Numbered from the stretch's first letter, positions 10,669 through 22,795 are shown. The stretch is 64,000 nt of DNA from Ipomoea triloba (GCF_003576645.1 NC_044930.1:17646865-17710864); one strand, 5' to 3'. Notes: generated from the letters alone by a model not told the origin. Program-made: numbers and translations.

Positions 10669-12699
10669 ATTTGGATCCAGTGAGATCACCTCATTTAGAC
10701 GAGATAATGAGATTAAATCCTGATCATGTATTGTCTTTTTTTAATGGTACAGATTTGATGTGATTTTAATATTATTGTAGGTAATTATGGTATGAGAAAG
10801 GGTTGCTTAGTCTTTTGCTATTTAATGTATTTAATAACATTTTAATTTAGGTGTTAATTTTATTTGTTTCCTTTATTTGTTTGGTTTTCCCTTTTCCCAG
10901 GCGTAGTATTCTTTTTATTTTTTCTTCCCATCCGCTATCATTTACCTCTCTACACGCCCAGAGCCAGCGCCTTGTTTACAACGGAGATACTCCATGGCTG
11001 GTTCTTCATCAAGGTGGTCGAAGCGCATTAGGAGGAGTTCGTCTGGTGTTGGTCTAGGTATTTTTTTTTCGTGGGTTTGTGGGTGTTCTGGTTCTGTGTT
11101 TGGGTGAGGAGTTGTGGCGGTTATTGATGGTGTGTGTACCGGCGAAGAGCAGTGAGTGGGTGTATGGCGGCGATTTTGGGTGATTTTTTTTTTTTTTTTT
11201 AGTTTGGCCTGGGTGTCGATTTTGGGTGTTTATTAGTAGGGTTCTATCGTTTTGTGTTTGGACGGGGTAAACGGCGGTGATTGGTGGTATGTGTACCGGC
11301 GGTGATGGGTTATAGGGTGTATAGCGGCAGGTTGAGTTGTGCGGTGGGTCTAGGCTTTTTTTTATTTTTACGATTTTGGGTGTTTGTTTAATAGGGTTCA
11401 ATCAAATGCACACTTATATCGATTGTCCATTCTTTTCCATCATAATAATATATGGACCAGGACAAATTTAATTTTTAAAAACTTCTAAACTTGGGATTTT
11501 TTTTTTTTGAAATGTATTGCGAGTTGAGTTGTATGGAGTAATTGATGCTTGGTGTGTAAAGAATTGGTTAGCCTAAACAGCAGGGTTAGGTTGACAGAAA
11601 TTCCACTTTGGTGAATGGGGTGGTGAGTGGGGTGTGGTGTTTCGGGTGCTAGTGTGCGAGTGGGTTGAAAATTTGTTAGGTACATTGCTTTTGTATTTTT
11701 CAGTTTGATTAATGTTTCTTTGTTTTGGGGGTTCCCGTTGTGGTTTCATATTGCACTATTTTTATGGTTTTGTCATGTTTGGTGTTCAATTCATCTTGTT
11801 GGATGATATCACCAAGTCAATATCCTATTGAAACGATCATAAGCTTAAAAAGGAACATGGAAATAAGGCAGCATTTAGCATTGATTATGCTCTTTTTTTC
11901 TTCCGGAGGAGGACGATGTTTAATTGTGAATAACTTCAAAAGATAAACAAAATAGAGAAAAGATTGGTTTTGAATACCTTGATATATCATCTAAGGCCTC
12001 TTACATACTGATCAATTGTACTGTTAAATAGCTCAAATCTACAGAAACAGATATAATCAAATAACATCACTTAACTTCAGACCTAAGTTCTGCGTGTGCA
12101 TATTTTCATTGTTTTATCAATTTCCCTCACGTGTGTGCATGATATAAAATTACATAGTGTAACCTAACTGTATTTTTCATTTTTTTTATTATCAATTTCC
12201 CTCCCTAATATAAACACTAGTCATAACAATAAGTATAAATCAGACTTCACAAGAAATTAAACGCATAAAAACTCTCAAAATTCACATAGAAAAACGCGAT
12301 TTAATTTGCTCTTTCAGTGTGTGCGTGGCAGGTATGGTGTGTGAGCTCTTTAGGTTATAAGTGTGTGCGTCAGTTTGTATGCATTGTTGCTTTTGTTACT
12401 TGCACTGTTTTTATGCTTTTGTCATGTTTGGTGTTCAATTCGTCTTGTTTTTGGTGTGTGCATTTCTAAGTTTTGTGTGTGCATTTTTTCATTCTTTTAT
12501 CAATTTCCCTCCCGTGTGTATGTGCATGATATAAAATTACATAGTGTAACCCAGCTGTATTTTTCATTCTTTTAAACTACATTCAAAGTGGTTCATTGTA
12601 AAGTATCAACTCGAGGTACATGTGTGCGTATGAGGCATTGAGTCGGTGCAATGTGTTTGATTGATTTTAAAGTAACGTATGATTTGTTCGTTTGTGATG

Positions 12700-12880
12700 C
12701 TTTGTATGTGTATGCAGGTAACAATGTTGGGGATTGTCAAATCATAGTTCAAGATAGTGCGTATTCTGAGGACTTTGTCTATCCTCTTATAGCATTATTA
12801 TGTCGTTTCCAACAGCGTACCAAGTCCCTGACTCGTATATCGTTTCCAACAGAGGAGGATGCAAGGGGATATATATTTTA
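12700..12880 (+). other. Possible captured exon inside the TIR element
   Basis: An open stretch follows an acceptor-like TATGCAG at about 12718 and encodes a segment including VGDCQIIVQDSAYSEDF and RISFPTEEDARGY. Composition and codon use look more coding-like than the AT-rich flanks. I do not recognise the family. The ORF of 120 codons (12651-13013) extends into non-coding-looking sequence on both sides. Confidence 0.25.
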
Positions 12881-13139
12881 CACATATATTTTAGATATTA
12901 GAATACGATCGTATTATCTTTGTTCAGTATTTTTTGAAATTATGTATTTAATTATTAACTTTTATGCAAATATTTTTTTATTTACTCTTAATAAAGGTGT
13001 TTCTATGCGTTGATATTTGTTCACTGACTCGTATATTGTTTAACTTTTTTTTTGTGTTAATTATATTTTGTGTTCCTTTAATGATTCCTGCATTTAATAG
13101 TTTTTTTAATTTTTTAAAAGTTTTGATTCCTACCTTGTT

Positions 13140-13850
13140 GTACACACCAATGCACGGGTCGTCTTTCAGAAATGCACATTGGGTTAGAAAACGCACAAAC
13201 TATGCTACATATATGCACACGACATATTTAAGTGTATCATAAAATGTCTTAGTTTTATCAGCAACTAGGAAATTCATTCCATGAAAACGGTAAATTTCAA
13301 AGTATACTAGAACATGTTTGTGACATCTATTTGAGTAGACAACCATAAAAATTGTGTGACACCTTAGTTGGACACACATATGTAGGACAAAAAACACATG
13401 TAACCTTTAATGCACACACGGTGGTTATGTCATACGCACACTCAGCTGGGCGTTGACGCACCAGAGATGGCTGCCCACTTCAATATTGTGGACATATGGT
13501 CGGTATAATGCACACATAATTTCGGCTAGAGCACACAATCATCACATTCTTGCACAGTGAAATGCACACTCCAGAATACAAGAATGCACACACGCTAGAT
13601 AGGTGATATGCACCCCCGCTGTGTTATGGACATGTTCAGTAATACGCACACACTTGTTTCGGTAAGCGCACACAAAGTTTTGCACACGCCTAATTGATCA
13701 AATGCTCACACCGTCTTAAAGAAACGCACATTACTACAATGTCCAAAATGGAGTTTTACCACCCGCTAAACCCATTAATGCTTACTCGAAAAATGCACCC
13801 ACCCTTCTCAATAAATGCACACACCTGCGGTACGAAACAAAAAAGCGCAA
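13140..13850. repeat. Dense array of GCACAC words
   Basis: Roughly two dozen copies of (A/C)GCACAC or TGCACACAC lie 10-40 bases apart, at the right subterminal part of the TIR element. The spacer sequences differ, so it is not a tandem repeat. Subterminal clusters of short motifs commonly serve as transposase binding sites in plant DNA transposons, which is the likely role. Confidence 0.5.
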
Positions 13851-14167
13851 AAAAAAATTATATTTAATTACATACTTACCAACATACATTTTGTGTGTTA
13901 AAATCAGATAAAAGATCCCAACACAACCTGTACTGGGTTACCATGATTATAATTTATTAGGATTCCTTAATATATGAGAATTATTATCTTCCATCAATTT
14001 CATTTATTATAGATCTTAATCAAATTACTACTCTATCCTTTTCTTTTAATTATGTCCTAATATAAGTTATATTTTAATATCAATTATAGCCATTCATTCC
14101 AATATTTTAGATGGCTGAGATGGGATCTCATGATCTCATCTTATAAGATGATCTCATTGGATCCAGC

Positions 14168-14170
<3 letters not shown>

Positions 14171-14203
<33 letters not shown>

Positions 14204-14295
14204 TAGTTTTTCTTATGCGCGATGCGCAAAAAATAGGTACCCAATATTAGTATTTTATATTAAAATTTTAAATTTATTTAAATTTTAATATAGTA

Positions 14296-14344
<49 letters not shown>

Positions 14345-14417
14345 TACACATTAAATATTAGAGTTATATGTTAGTTATTTTTTAAAATATAAATATCCAA
14401 TTTATAAAAATATTTTA

Positions 14418-14466
<49 letters not shown>
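14171..14466. repeat. (TA)n, (TAA)n and (ATT)n microsatellites
   Basis: TA repeats occupy about 14171-14202, TAA repeats about 14298-14342 and ATT repeats about 14418-14466. Between them is AT-rich DNA with the palindromic GCGCGATGCGC near 14216. Confidence 0.9.
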
Positions 14467-14663
14467 GAAGAAGATAAGAAAATATATAGTGGATGCATGT
14501 GCATAGTAACAATAGTGGAAAAGATAACGGAAGTTATAACGGTAGGGGTATATTTGTCCAAAATATTATGTAGTACAACTTTTATAGCATAATGTACAAA
14601 AAAACTTAACGGAAAAAACGGATATAAATGAGGGGTATAACCTTCATTCAGATTTATTATGTT

Positions 14664-14672
<9 letters not shown>
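14467..14672. repeat. Dispersed repeat, copy 1 of a diverged pair
   Basis: This segment matches 15303-15512 with many substitutions. Shared blocks include GCATGTGCAT, TTTTGTCCAAAA and GTACAACTTTTAT. The pair is probably a small non-autonomous element; its class is not determined. A second hint is the hairpin-like GCGCGATGCGC at 14216 and CGTGCATCGCACG at 15166, one near each copy. Confidence 0.5.
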
Positions 14673-14713
<41 letters not shown>

Positions 14714-15006
14714 GTATTTGATATTGAATGAATCACTAATTACTAATTTTATTTGATTATTGTGATCATTTATGAAATGTGTTGAAGATCATGTATTAAC
14801 TTTAGTTTTTCAATAGTTGTTGGATATTTTTGTGCCTCACAGTGCACATTTTTCCTTTCAGTGCATATTATTATGCCTTCCAGGGCACATTTTTGTGCCT
14901 TCCGGTGCACATTGTTTTTTATCGTAAATGATAATTTTTTGTTTTAAAATGAGCTGATCTATGTCTGAAATTACACTGGATTTTTCACCTGCGGTCTTCA
15001 CTGCAC

Positions 15007-15043
<37 letters not shown>

Positions 15044-15062
15044 GTATATATATATTAACTGA
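14671..15062. repeat. (TA)n, GTGCACATTTTT words and (CA)n/(TA)n
   Basis: TA repeats run about 14671-14706. Near 14833-14915 GTGCACATTTTT-type words occur three or four times. A CA repeat begins about 15003 and passes into TA near 15031. No coding potential is visible. Confidence 0.8.
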
Positions 15063-15302
15063 GGTATAATATTAATATAATTAAATAGTTAATTCTATAT
15101 ACTAATGGGGTGAAATTAATGTACCAAATATTATTATCTAAATATATTATAAAAAATTTGTATCCGTGCATCGCACGAGTAATTTAGTAGTTTAATATAT
15201 GATAAATTACTAAATATAATTATGGTAATTTTTAATTAAAACTAAATGAAATTAAACTTATTTATTAAGTAGTTATATTCCTCCCATGTTTATACACATT
15301 AT

Positions 15303-15512
15303 TAACATTGAAGAAAAATATAAGAAAAGATATTGTGTATGCATGTGCATGGTAATAATAATGTAAAAGGATAACAAAAGTTATAACAGTAAAGATATTT
15401 TTGTCCAAAAAATTATATTGTACAACTTTTATATCATAATGTACAATAAAAAACAATTAACAGAAAAAAATAGACTTAAATCAATGATATAACCTAGATT
15501 GAGACTTATTAT
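15303..15512. repeat. Dispersed repeat, copy 2 of a diverged pair
   Basis: Counterpart of 14467-14672 in the same orientation. It is AT-rich and has no domain-bearing ORF. The stretch 15062-15302 before it contains CGTGCATCGCACG at 15166 and nothing else that I recognise. Confidence 0.5.
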
Positions 15513-15627
15513 GCTTTTAGAGTTTGATAATTTTATCTTTTTATGTATTACGTACACATCATTTTTTAAATTTCTTTAATAGGTATGAGTCTAACTATAA
15601 GCGATTTTAATAAAGTTTTATTGTAAT

Positions 15628-16111
15628 TGATGGCTTCCACCAATTGGGATACCCGACCAGAAGGACTCGATATTTGGAGCCCGCTGACTGATTAGCCTGT
15701 CGCGATATGTGGGCCGAATTGATTGATTTGCATGGCCTAGTCTGCGTAGGCAGTCGGGATGTGGCACCCAATTGGGTGCGTCCCGAAAGGCGAAGATCGT
15801 GCGGAATTGGCACTTGTGGCAGATATTTAGGGATTCTTTCCTATTCCTAGTTTTGGCAACTATTATGACGGTTTGGCAGCCCAAAGCAACCTTCCTAAAG
15901 TTATTTTTGTTAAGATTCTGCCATATTTCCTTACTTAGGCCAATTATTAATGTATAAATACCCCCGGGTCATATAGTTGAGGGTTTCAATTTGAATACAA
16001 GCTTAACCATTCTCTTTGTCCTATTAGTATTTTTCCTTTAAGCAATTTTCTTAAGGTTTTACGATAGTGTTGGCCAATCGTAACGGTTGTAGCGCAGCCG
16101 TAAAACCAACA
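15628..16111 (+). repeat. E1 5' LTR
   Basis: It starts TGATGGCTTCC and ends AAAACCAACA. The start word TGATGG is shared with the E3 LTR at 24583. A TATA box (TATAAATACC) lies at about 15952. The left flanking five bases are GTAAT; the right duplicate cannot be checked because the element is incomplete. Confidence 0.7.
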
Positions 16112-16131
16112 TTGACACCACCTATGGGGAC
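16112..16131 (+). other. E1 primer binding site, eroded
   Basis: It reads TTGACACCACCTATGGGGAC. Intact plant gypsy sites of this type read TTGGCGCC followed by a similar tail, as at 25250 in E3. The differences are G-to-A changes, mostly at former CpG sites. Confidence 0.7.
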
Positions 16132-16164
16132 TAATACACAAAGTCCCGTCTCTAAACTGTCAAC

Positions 16165-17950
16165 ATGGCACAAACCCGACGTAGTCGTCGCTCTGACAAC
16201 GCAAACCCGAATATAAATGGAAACGCCAACGACAATGTGATCGCTCCTCAAGAAGCTGACCACGCTTCAATGAGGGATCTACGACAGCAGTTAAGTCGTC
16301 CACCACCCGATCTATAGCAGCAGCACAGTCCTCGAAACTTGGCTAAGCGGTCGGTAGTAGGTAATGAAAAACCAGTCATCCATCTAGTAGTAGTTTCGGT
16401 CATAACGCCTAACCCTCCGCCGGATCTCGTGCAAAATATCGCTAAGGTAATCACACAAGTAATCGTAGCTTATGGGAGAGCAAGCGTCTTGCCCTTACCG
16501 CCTGAGCAGCAAGTGCCACCCCCAATCGCCCTAGTTGAGCAGAGTAGGCATGTGCCCTCTCAGGATATTAATCACTCAGATCATTCAGACGGTCGCGCTG
16601 TTAGCCGATGTCAGACTCGACTGCCAGTTCAATCACGCCGAGGTCCTGCAGTTTCGACTCGATCACTAAGGGATCGGTTGAGTGGTCGAGCCGGATGTCT
16701 CTCACGCAACCGACCAGTGGGGGGGTGGGAGGGGGGCTAGGGAGCACTCTGGAGTGAGACTCAGGCAGGATGATTTGCATAGGCACTTAGTTAACCGGCG
16801 TGGTTGGGAAATCGGGGCCCATGATGTGGAGACTAGTGGTGAAACGCGGCTAGGAGAGCGCGCGCCCAGCCTGATGAGCCTAGCGGTTCGGACCTAGCAA
16901 AAGAAGTTTGGGACTTGAAGCGTAAGATGGAAGAGAAAGATAGGCCGATCACATAGCCCCTACTAACTGTTTCTCCGTTCACGATGGAAGTAAGGGACTA
17001 TAAGGCATTCTTAGATTTCAAGTTACCCGAGCACCCTACATATGACGACTCGGGAGATCCGCATGATAATGTGATTAGCTACCAGGCTAAGATGCAGGTT
17101 GTCGGCGCGGCTGACCAGTTACTTTGTCGAGCGCTCGTACTTGATTGGTCAGGCCTAGAGATGGTTCGTAGGTTTGCCGTCGCGATCGATCAGTTACTTT
17201 GAGTAGTTGGCAGAGGCGTTCTTGACGCATTATGCAGGCAGTATGAAATCCAAGAAGAAGTTCTCTAATCTAGCATGGGTACGCCAGGATGAGGGAGAGA
17301 GCTTGCATAACTATTTGTCTAGGTGGCAGAAAGATGTCCAAGCAGTCGAAGGAAGATGGGACGACCAGACAGCGCTAGCCTTCTTCATAGAGTCCCTACA
17401 CCCGGATGAGCAGTATGGAAAGATGCGCGATGAGAATTCTTGAACCTATGCTCAAGCCACTTAGAGAGCTAATCAACTTGCTGAAACTAAGGAGGCGGTC
17501 AGGTAGAAGAGAAAGCAGTCAGAGGTAGTACTAAAACGCCCCCGACTGGAAGATAGTGCTAAGAGTGGTCGACTAGAAGGCACTGGTATGAACTGAATAA
17601 CCATGAGACGAGTACATGACAAGTTGGGGTCGAATTGCTATCGTCCGCCTACTCAACCTGTTCAGGAGGTGCGAGAGTAGTTACCACCTCCGCCACCTTT
17701 TCGACCAAAAGATAATCCACAAACTCTGAATGCTCATGCGGTCCCGTATTGCCGATACCATCGAAACAACTTGCACTCGACCGAAGATTGCGAAGTCTTG
17801 AAGGTTGAGTTTGAGAAACTCATTCAGCGCGGACGACCGTCCAATTAGTGGCGCCGTTTAGGGTCTCCATGGCACCGTGACAATGCCCCTCATTTGGTTG
17901 ACAAGGCAGCCGATAAAGGCAAGCAACCTGCGATAGAGAGGGAGAGTAGC
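16165..17950 (+). pseudogene. E1 gag, broken
   Basis: The first ATG (MAQTRRSR) is at 16165. The gag core lies at 16984-17443 in two pieces: a segment with FKLPEHPTYDDSGDP and, after a frameshift near 17200, a segment with LAEAFLTHYAGS, QDEGESLHNYLSRWQKDV and FFIESLHP. This is the retrotransposon gag domain PF03732. A knuckle of the form CRYHRNNLHSTEDC lies near 17750, then LKVEFEKLIQRG. At least four stops interrupt the frame, several of them CpG or CAG transitions. The protein would have formed the capsid-like particle. Confidence 0.75.
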
Positions 17951-19720
17951 AAGGAATAGAAAGGCAAGATGGTCATTAACATGATAGTGGGCGGTCCAGA
18001 AGGCGAGGATACTATAGGTGCTCAGACCGCATCGCGATGTGTTGGTCATTGCGATGGATATCTGTGGAATTGTGGTCCAGAGAATATTGGTCGATACGAG
18101 TAGTAGCATGAATATTATGTACTTGGCCACGTATAAGAAGTTGGGACTACATATGGAGCGACTTGGGCCTGGTCAGAACTCCACTGGCCGGGTTCACCAG
18201 TGATTCAATCGATCCCGAGGGTTCCACATCGCTGATAGTTGAATTAAGGGCTTGGCCCCATGTGAGAAAGATGGATATGGAGTTCGTGGTAGTCGGCTTG
18301 GAATGCGCCAATAATATCATCCTTGGCCGACCAGGCCCAGAAGACCTTGGCGCCCTGATTTCTATCGAGCACTTATGTATGAAGTTCTGCACACCGACGG
18401 GAGTCGGCGTAGTAGATGTGGTCAGAAGGTGGCCAAGAGTCGTTAACTGCAAGCCTGTTGATGAGTAGGTGAAAAAGACCTACGGGTAAACACCATTGCT
18501 CAACAGGTAGAAGAGAAGGCGGTTGAACGCCTCGAGCCGGCGATCGAGTTAGAAGAAATCGTCCTAGACTTAAACCAACCTGAAATGAAGGTGTAAATTG
18601 GGGTTGGATTTCCCGAGAGCATAAGGGAGGCGATCATCCATGTACTGAGGGACTTCAAAGATATATTCTCTTGGGGACTCAAGGACATGTCGGGGGTAGA
18701 CCGAGCCATTATCTCTAATCATTTGACGGTCGATCCTGGGCTAAATCCCGTCGCTCAAAGAAGGCAGTATCTATCAAATGACTGCCAGAACTTCGTAAAA
18801 AAGGAGGTCGATATGCTGCTAGCAGCTGGTTATATTCGAGAAGTTAAATACCCAGGCTGGCTGGCTAATGTGGTACTAGTGCCAAAGCCACTTGCTTGGT
18901 GAATGTGTGTTGATTACATGGACCTGAAAAAGGCATGCCTAAAGGATCCATTCCCGCTACCACGCATACACCAGCTAGTGGATGAAATGGCAGGCTACGC
19001 ACTGTTGAGCTTTATGGACACCTTTCGCAGGTACCGCCATATCTTTATGCACGCGGAGGATGAGGAGAAGACTACCTTCATCACGTCGGATGGGGTATAT
19101 TGCTACAAAGTGATGGCCTTAGGTTTAAAGAACTCAGGGGCTACTTATATGTGCATGGTGGCCAGGCTGTTTAAGAGCTTGATCCGTAAGTCAATGGCAG
19201 CTTACGTGGATGACATGCTGGTTAAAAGTAAAGAGGAAGAAGAACATGTGGAAGACCTGACCGACTGTTTCAGTATAATGAGGAAATACAACTTGAGGCT
19301 AAACCCGAAGAAGTGTGCCTTCGCGGTTAGGGGAGGAAAGTTATTGGGCTATATGGGTGTTTAGCAACCCTCAATCAATTCTTTTCTAAGTCCGCTGACT
19401 AGGCTTTGTCGTTCTTTGAAGCTATGAAAAGGCGAGAGGGTTTCCAGTGGACCTTCTAACTCCATCGCTACTGTCTAAGCCCAAAGAGGGGGAAACATTG
19501 TTCCTATATTTGGCCGCCTCGCAGGGGACGGCCGGATCGGTCTTAGTGCGAGAAGAAGAGGGAACGTAGCACCCGGTCTATTATGTGGGACGGATATTAA
19601 AGGGCGCAGAACTCAGGTACTCACCGTCGGAAAAAGTAGTTTTCGCATTAGTCGTGACTATCCAAAAATTGGTTCTCTACTTCCAAGCCTACCACGTTAG
19701 AGTCCTGACTGACTGGCCAT
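17950..19720 (+). pseudogene. E1 protease, reverse transcriptase and partial RNase H, broken
   Basis: Protease: VDTSSSMNIMYLATYKKLGL at 18083-18150, where DTG has become DTS, followed by VVVGLECANNIILGRPG near 18290-18330. RT: from 18600, with YIREVKYPGWLANVVLVPK, a TGA at 18900 where relatives have arginine (CGA to TGA), MCVDYMDLKKAC, KDPFPLPRI and the catalytic YVDD at 19203-19214. RNase H: SQGTAGSVLVREEEG and HPVYYVGRILKGAELRYSP at about 19520-19640, ending at LTDWPL where E2 starts. A deletion of roughly 100 codons separates RT from RNase H. No integrase is present. Non-functional. Confidence 0.85.
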
Positions 19721-21107
19721 TGATAAGTGCTTCATTTTCTATATTTTTTCCCATTTCACTAAGTCATTATCTTTATAGATCATTCCAAGTTTCATGAGAA
19801 TTAATGCTTATTTGTGTTATTTGCAAAGAGTATGAGTTGGAAAACATTGGAAGCAATCATGAGCATTTTCATGGGCATTGGAGTCAAATGGAGGCCAAAT
19901 ATGAAGCTATGTAGATGGATTCAACACTACTAAGGAAGCCTAAGATTTGTATTTTCAATGGTCTTGGTCATTTAGGCAAACCAAAACAAAAGAAGAGCAA
20001 AATATCAAGGCAATTTCTAGATAAGAGGTACACAGCCACCCACACGGGCCATGTAGGTGTCCGTGTAGGTGACTGCTAGAAATGGAAAAATTCACTTTAA
20101 ATCGGCCAAAAAGACACGGCCACCGAAATGGGCCGTGTAGGTGGCCGTGGGGCTCTTGCTCTGTTTATATTTAAGCTCGTTTTGAGCATTTTGAACTTGG
20201 TTTTGACCCATTGTTGAACCCTAGACACTCCCTTTCACTTCCTTTCATATTTTTAGGTTATATTAGACTTAGATTTATGTTCTTTAACACTTTTGGAGCT
20301 TGTAATCTTGGATTTGAAGCTTGGATTTCAAGATTCTACCACCCATTTCAATAGAGAAGCATTCTTTCCCTTATCTATTTTCTTTTGCAAGATTTATGTT
20401 TATTACTTGTTCTTTTGTGTTATTTATGCTATTTAGTCATGAGTAGTTAGTTTATGTGCTTGAGTTAGGGTTATATTATCTATTTTGATGCTTAAGTTGT
20501 GATTATTGTGAAAAAGGGGAAGAACCCCAACCTAGGGTTCATGTGTTTATGAGGGTATTGTGTTTTAATTTTGTTAATGTTTGATGTACACATTCATTGG
20601 CATGTATTTGGAGGATTCCTTGCCTCAACGAAAGTTGGGTGATGAATTTGAGCCACCCCTTGCATAAACCCAATTTCTTCCCATGAAAATCGAGGAAATT
20701 TGGGGCTTTAAAATGCTTATGTGCTTTAAGAGCTAGGATTTATACACCATGAAAGTGGGGCAATCCTTGCTCTAATCCTTGTTTATTTGCTTACAATTGT
20801 GGCTTTAGACTAGGATTCCTACGTGCATTCCCTCTTGATTCCTTGGTTATTTGTTCTCCCTAACCCCGTACGTTGTGGAAGTATCTAGATGGTAATGCCC
20901 CCTAACTCGAGTCCTATTTCTTTATTTTGTATTTATCTATTGTTCATATGTGTTTGTTCCACCTTGTTGTTGTTTACTTAGCTTTTTGTTGATCTCCTTG
21001 TGCTAGTGCCTAGTTTTGTGATCGCATATTGCATGCCATAAACCCCAATCCTTAGCGGAACGATATTTCACACCTGTACACTCACCATCACTCATTTTTG
21101 CTACACA
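19721..21107 (+). repeat. E2 5' LTR
   Basis: It starts TGATAAGTGC and ends GCTACACA or nearby, just before the PBS. Two imperfect palindromic blocks built from ACACGGCC and GGCCGTG lie at about 20035-20150, just upstream of a TATA-like TTTATATTTAAG near 20166. The arrangement parallels the GCGTGG palindromes in the LTRs of P and M. Confidence 0.75.
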
Positions 21108-21115
21108 TAAAAAAT

Positions 21116-21133
21116 TGGCGCCGTTGCCCAGGA
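21116..21133 (+). other. E2 primer binding site
   Basis: TGGCGCCGTTGCCCAGGA is the site typical of Athila-type plant gypsy elements. It lies 8 bases after the LTR end. Confidence 0.85.
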
Positions 21134-21354
21134 TTGGCAATTTGGTGGTTCTATGTGATTGCTTATTTTGTTAGCATTAGAGTTTAGGGAATCTTAGGAG
21201 ACTAAGCTTTTTTCTTTCTTTTTGTTTGTTATTATTGTTGAAAGAGTTAATTATCTTACCTGGATTGAGTTTTGGTTGACGGATCTCTACTTTGTGCATT
21301 CACTTTTAATTGAAAAACGAAGAGCTTTCACCACTCAATCAAGAACTTTCACCA

Positions 21355-22795
21355 TGGATGAGTATGCATTCCAAGGAAGATATTATGATTGTCAATCTTA
21401 TGAGGGCAACCAATATGATGGATATGGATATCCTTGCAGAACTCAAGTCCCACCTCTTAACCATTACTATGATGCTCAATTCCAATATTTTCATCCACCA
21501 CAATTCCACCCCCAAAACTCATACTCTCAATACACTCCAAACTACCAAAATCCTTACCCACCACAACCTTACCAAGACTCATTTTATTCTTCCCAACCTT
21601 CACACCAAAATTCCTTCCCACAACCTTCACAAGATTTCAATCCACCACAATGTCCTTACCCACCACAAGATTACTCTCCAAATCCATACCCCTCACCCAT
21701 TCATTACACACCATACCCCAAGACACTCAACTTCCATATGATCATCACACCCATTCACCAAGTGTTGGGAGGTATGAATTAGATGAAGAAACCTTAGCAT
21801 TGGCTAGGCGTTGGGGAGTCACTATTGTACCCAATGATGACATTGAGGATAATGGATATCCCATGAGACAAAGTGAGGAAGAATATGCCAATAATCAATG
21901 GGAACCTCAAGAGCCGTTCTATCAAGAACCTCCACAAGCAAGCCAGCCTATTGATGAGGAGATGAGGTCCATGATGAATAACATGATTATTCAAATGAAC
22001 ATGTTACAAGTTCAATTGGATAATCTTAAAGCTCAAAGAAAAGGTTTGGCAACTCAAGAACTCATTCAAGAATTGTCTTCCAATGGAGAGGTTCTATAAG
22101 AGTTGCTCTTGCCAAATGAAGGTCATGTGGTTGAGAGAAATGAAAAGGAGGGTGAGGATCTTGAAGATGAAAATGATGAGGTTTATGATGAGTGCATTGA
22201 GATGGAGACACCAAGTTGGGGAGAAAGTGTATAAATACAAAGAAATGATGATAAGGAACAACTTGGAGATGGTCCAATTGAAAATGTGCTCAAGGAAGAT
22301 GAAATTGATGAAATATGTGGCACAAAGAAGGATTGCATTTCATTGGATGACACTCCCTTGAATGAGGACTTTAGAGTGATTTGGGAATCGGGAGGAGTCA
22401 ATATTCTTGAAAGTGTAGGCCCTCGTTGCCCTATATTCATATCCAAGGATTCTTACTTCCTATTGGTGCATGACGTAGACCCAAGGTTTCCATTCCTTGC
22501 TCAAGAAAAGCAAAATCAAGAAAAGAATGGGAATGGAGACTTTGGGATTAGTCAATCTCATCTCTACCACCAAGAAGCAATGTTTAGGAAGAAATCCTTG
22601 TATGACTTGTGGATTAAAAATGGATTTGAGGAAAGATGCATGAAGTTTGGAATGAAGAGCAATGTGATCCTAGCAATTGAAGTGGTGAGCTTATGCATAA
22701 AAGAATTTATTGATGGCCACCACTTAAAGGCATACTTGGAAGAGAAATTTGCTAGGAAGGATGGGATGTTCTTTCTCCAATCCAATGATGGTTGA
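21355..22795 (+). pseudogene. E2 ORF: Tyr/Pro-rich acidic protein of unknown function, frameshifted
   Basis: The likely start is ATG 21355 (MDEYAFQGRYYD). The first 115 codons are rich in Tyr, Pro, Gln and Ser, with PYPPQ and YSPNPYPSP repeats. A frameshift near 21700-21740 moves the reading to a frame with ELDEETLALARRWGVTIVP and a predicted helix at MMNNMIIQMNMLQVQLDNL. Further stops lie near 22098 and 22232. The last piece, ending 22795, includes KDCISLDDTPLNEDFRVIW and PRCPIFISKDSYFLLV. The layout (Tyr/Pro N-terminus, helical middle, acidic C-terminus) matches ORF-A of P and M, but sequence similarity is weak. No gag, protease or RT signature is visible. Confidence 0.6.

Larger units (their letters stand above)
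10667..14170. mobile_element. 3.5-kb TIR DNA transposon inserted in a (TA)n microsatellite
   Basis: The left end reads GGATTTGGATCCAGTGAGAT and the right end, on the other strand, GGGGCTGGATCCAATGAGAT. Similarity extends for about 45 bases, with repeated GAGAT words. Both ends abut TA microsatellite (10617-10666 and 14171-14202). Microsatellite-targeting elements of this kind have been described in plants (rice Micron, and TA-flanked MULE-like elements in maize). No transposase was found, so it is probably non-autonomous. The interior has two diverged pairs of direct repeats (11745-11800 with 12390-12450; 12107-12200 with 12488-12572), GTGTGTGC words at 12100-12620 and a GCACAC array to the right. 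Confidence 0.65.
15628..19720 (+). mobile_element. E1: Ty3/gypsy element, Tat-like, decayed and interrupted by E2
   Basis: Order is 5' LTR, PBS, gag, protease, RT and partial RNase H. The gag end has the CxxHxxxxHxxxxC-like knuckle followed by a leucine-rich 'LKVEFEKLIQRG' block, and the protease is followed by GRPGPEDLGALIS and MKFCTP. Both are features of the non-chromovirus plant gypsy group (Tat). All ORFs carry stops and frameshifts. Sequence stops in RNase H where E2 begins with TGATAAG at 19721; no integrase or 3' LTR is present to the right. Confidence 0.8.

Noticed and set aside
11054..11401. 115-codon Thr/Pro-rich minus-strand ORF
   Set aside because: It arises from two diverged copies of a GGTGTTTG-rich repeat and poly-T runs; no recognisable domain.
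22564..22785. Minus-strand ORF of 73 codons
   Set aside because: Antisense shadow of the last open segment of the E2 ORF.
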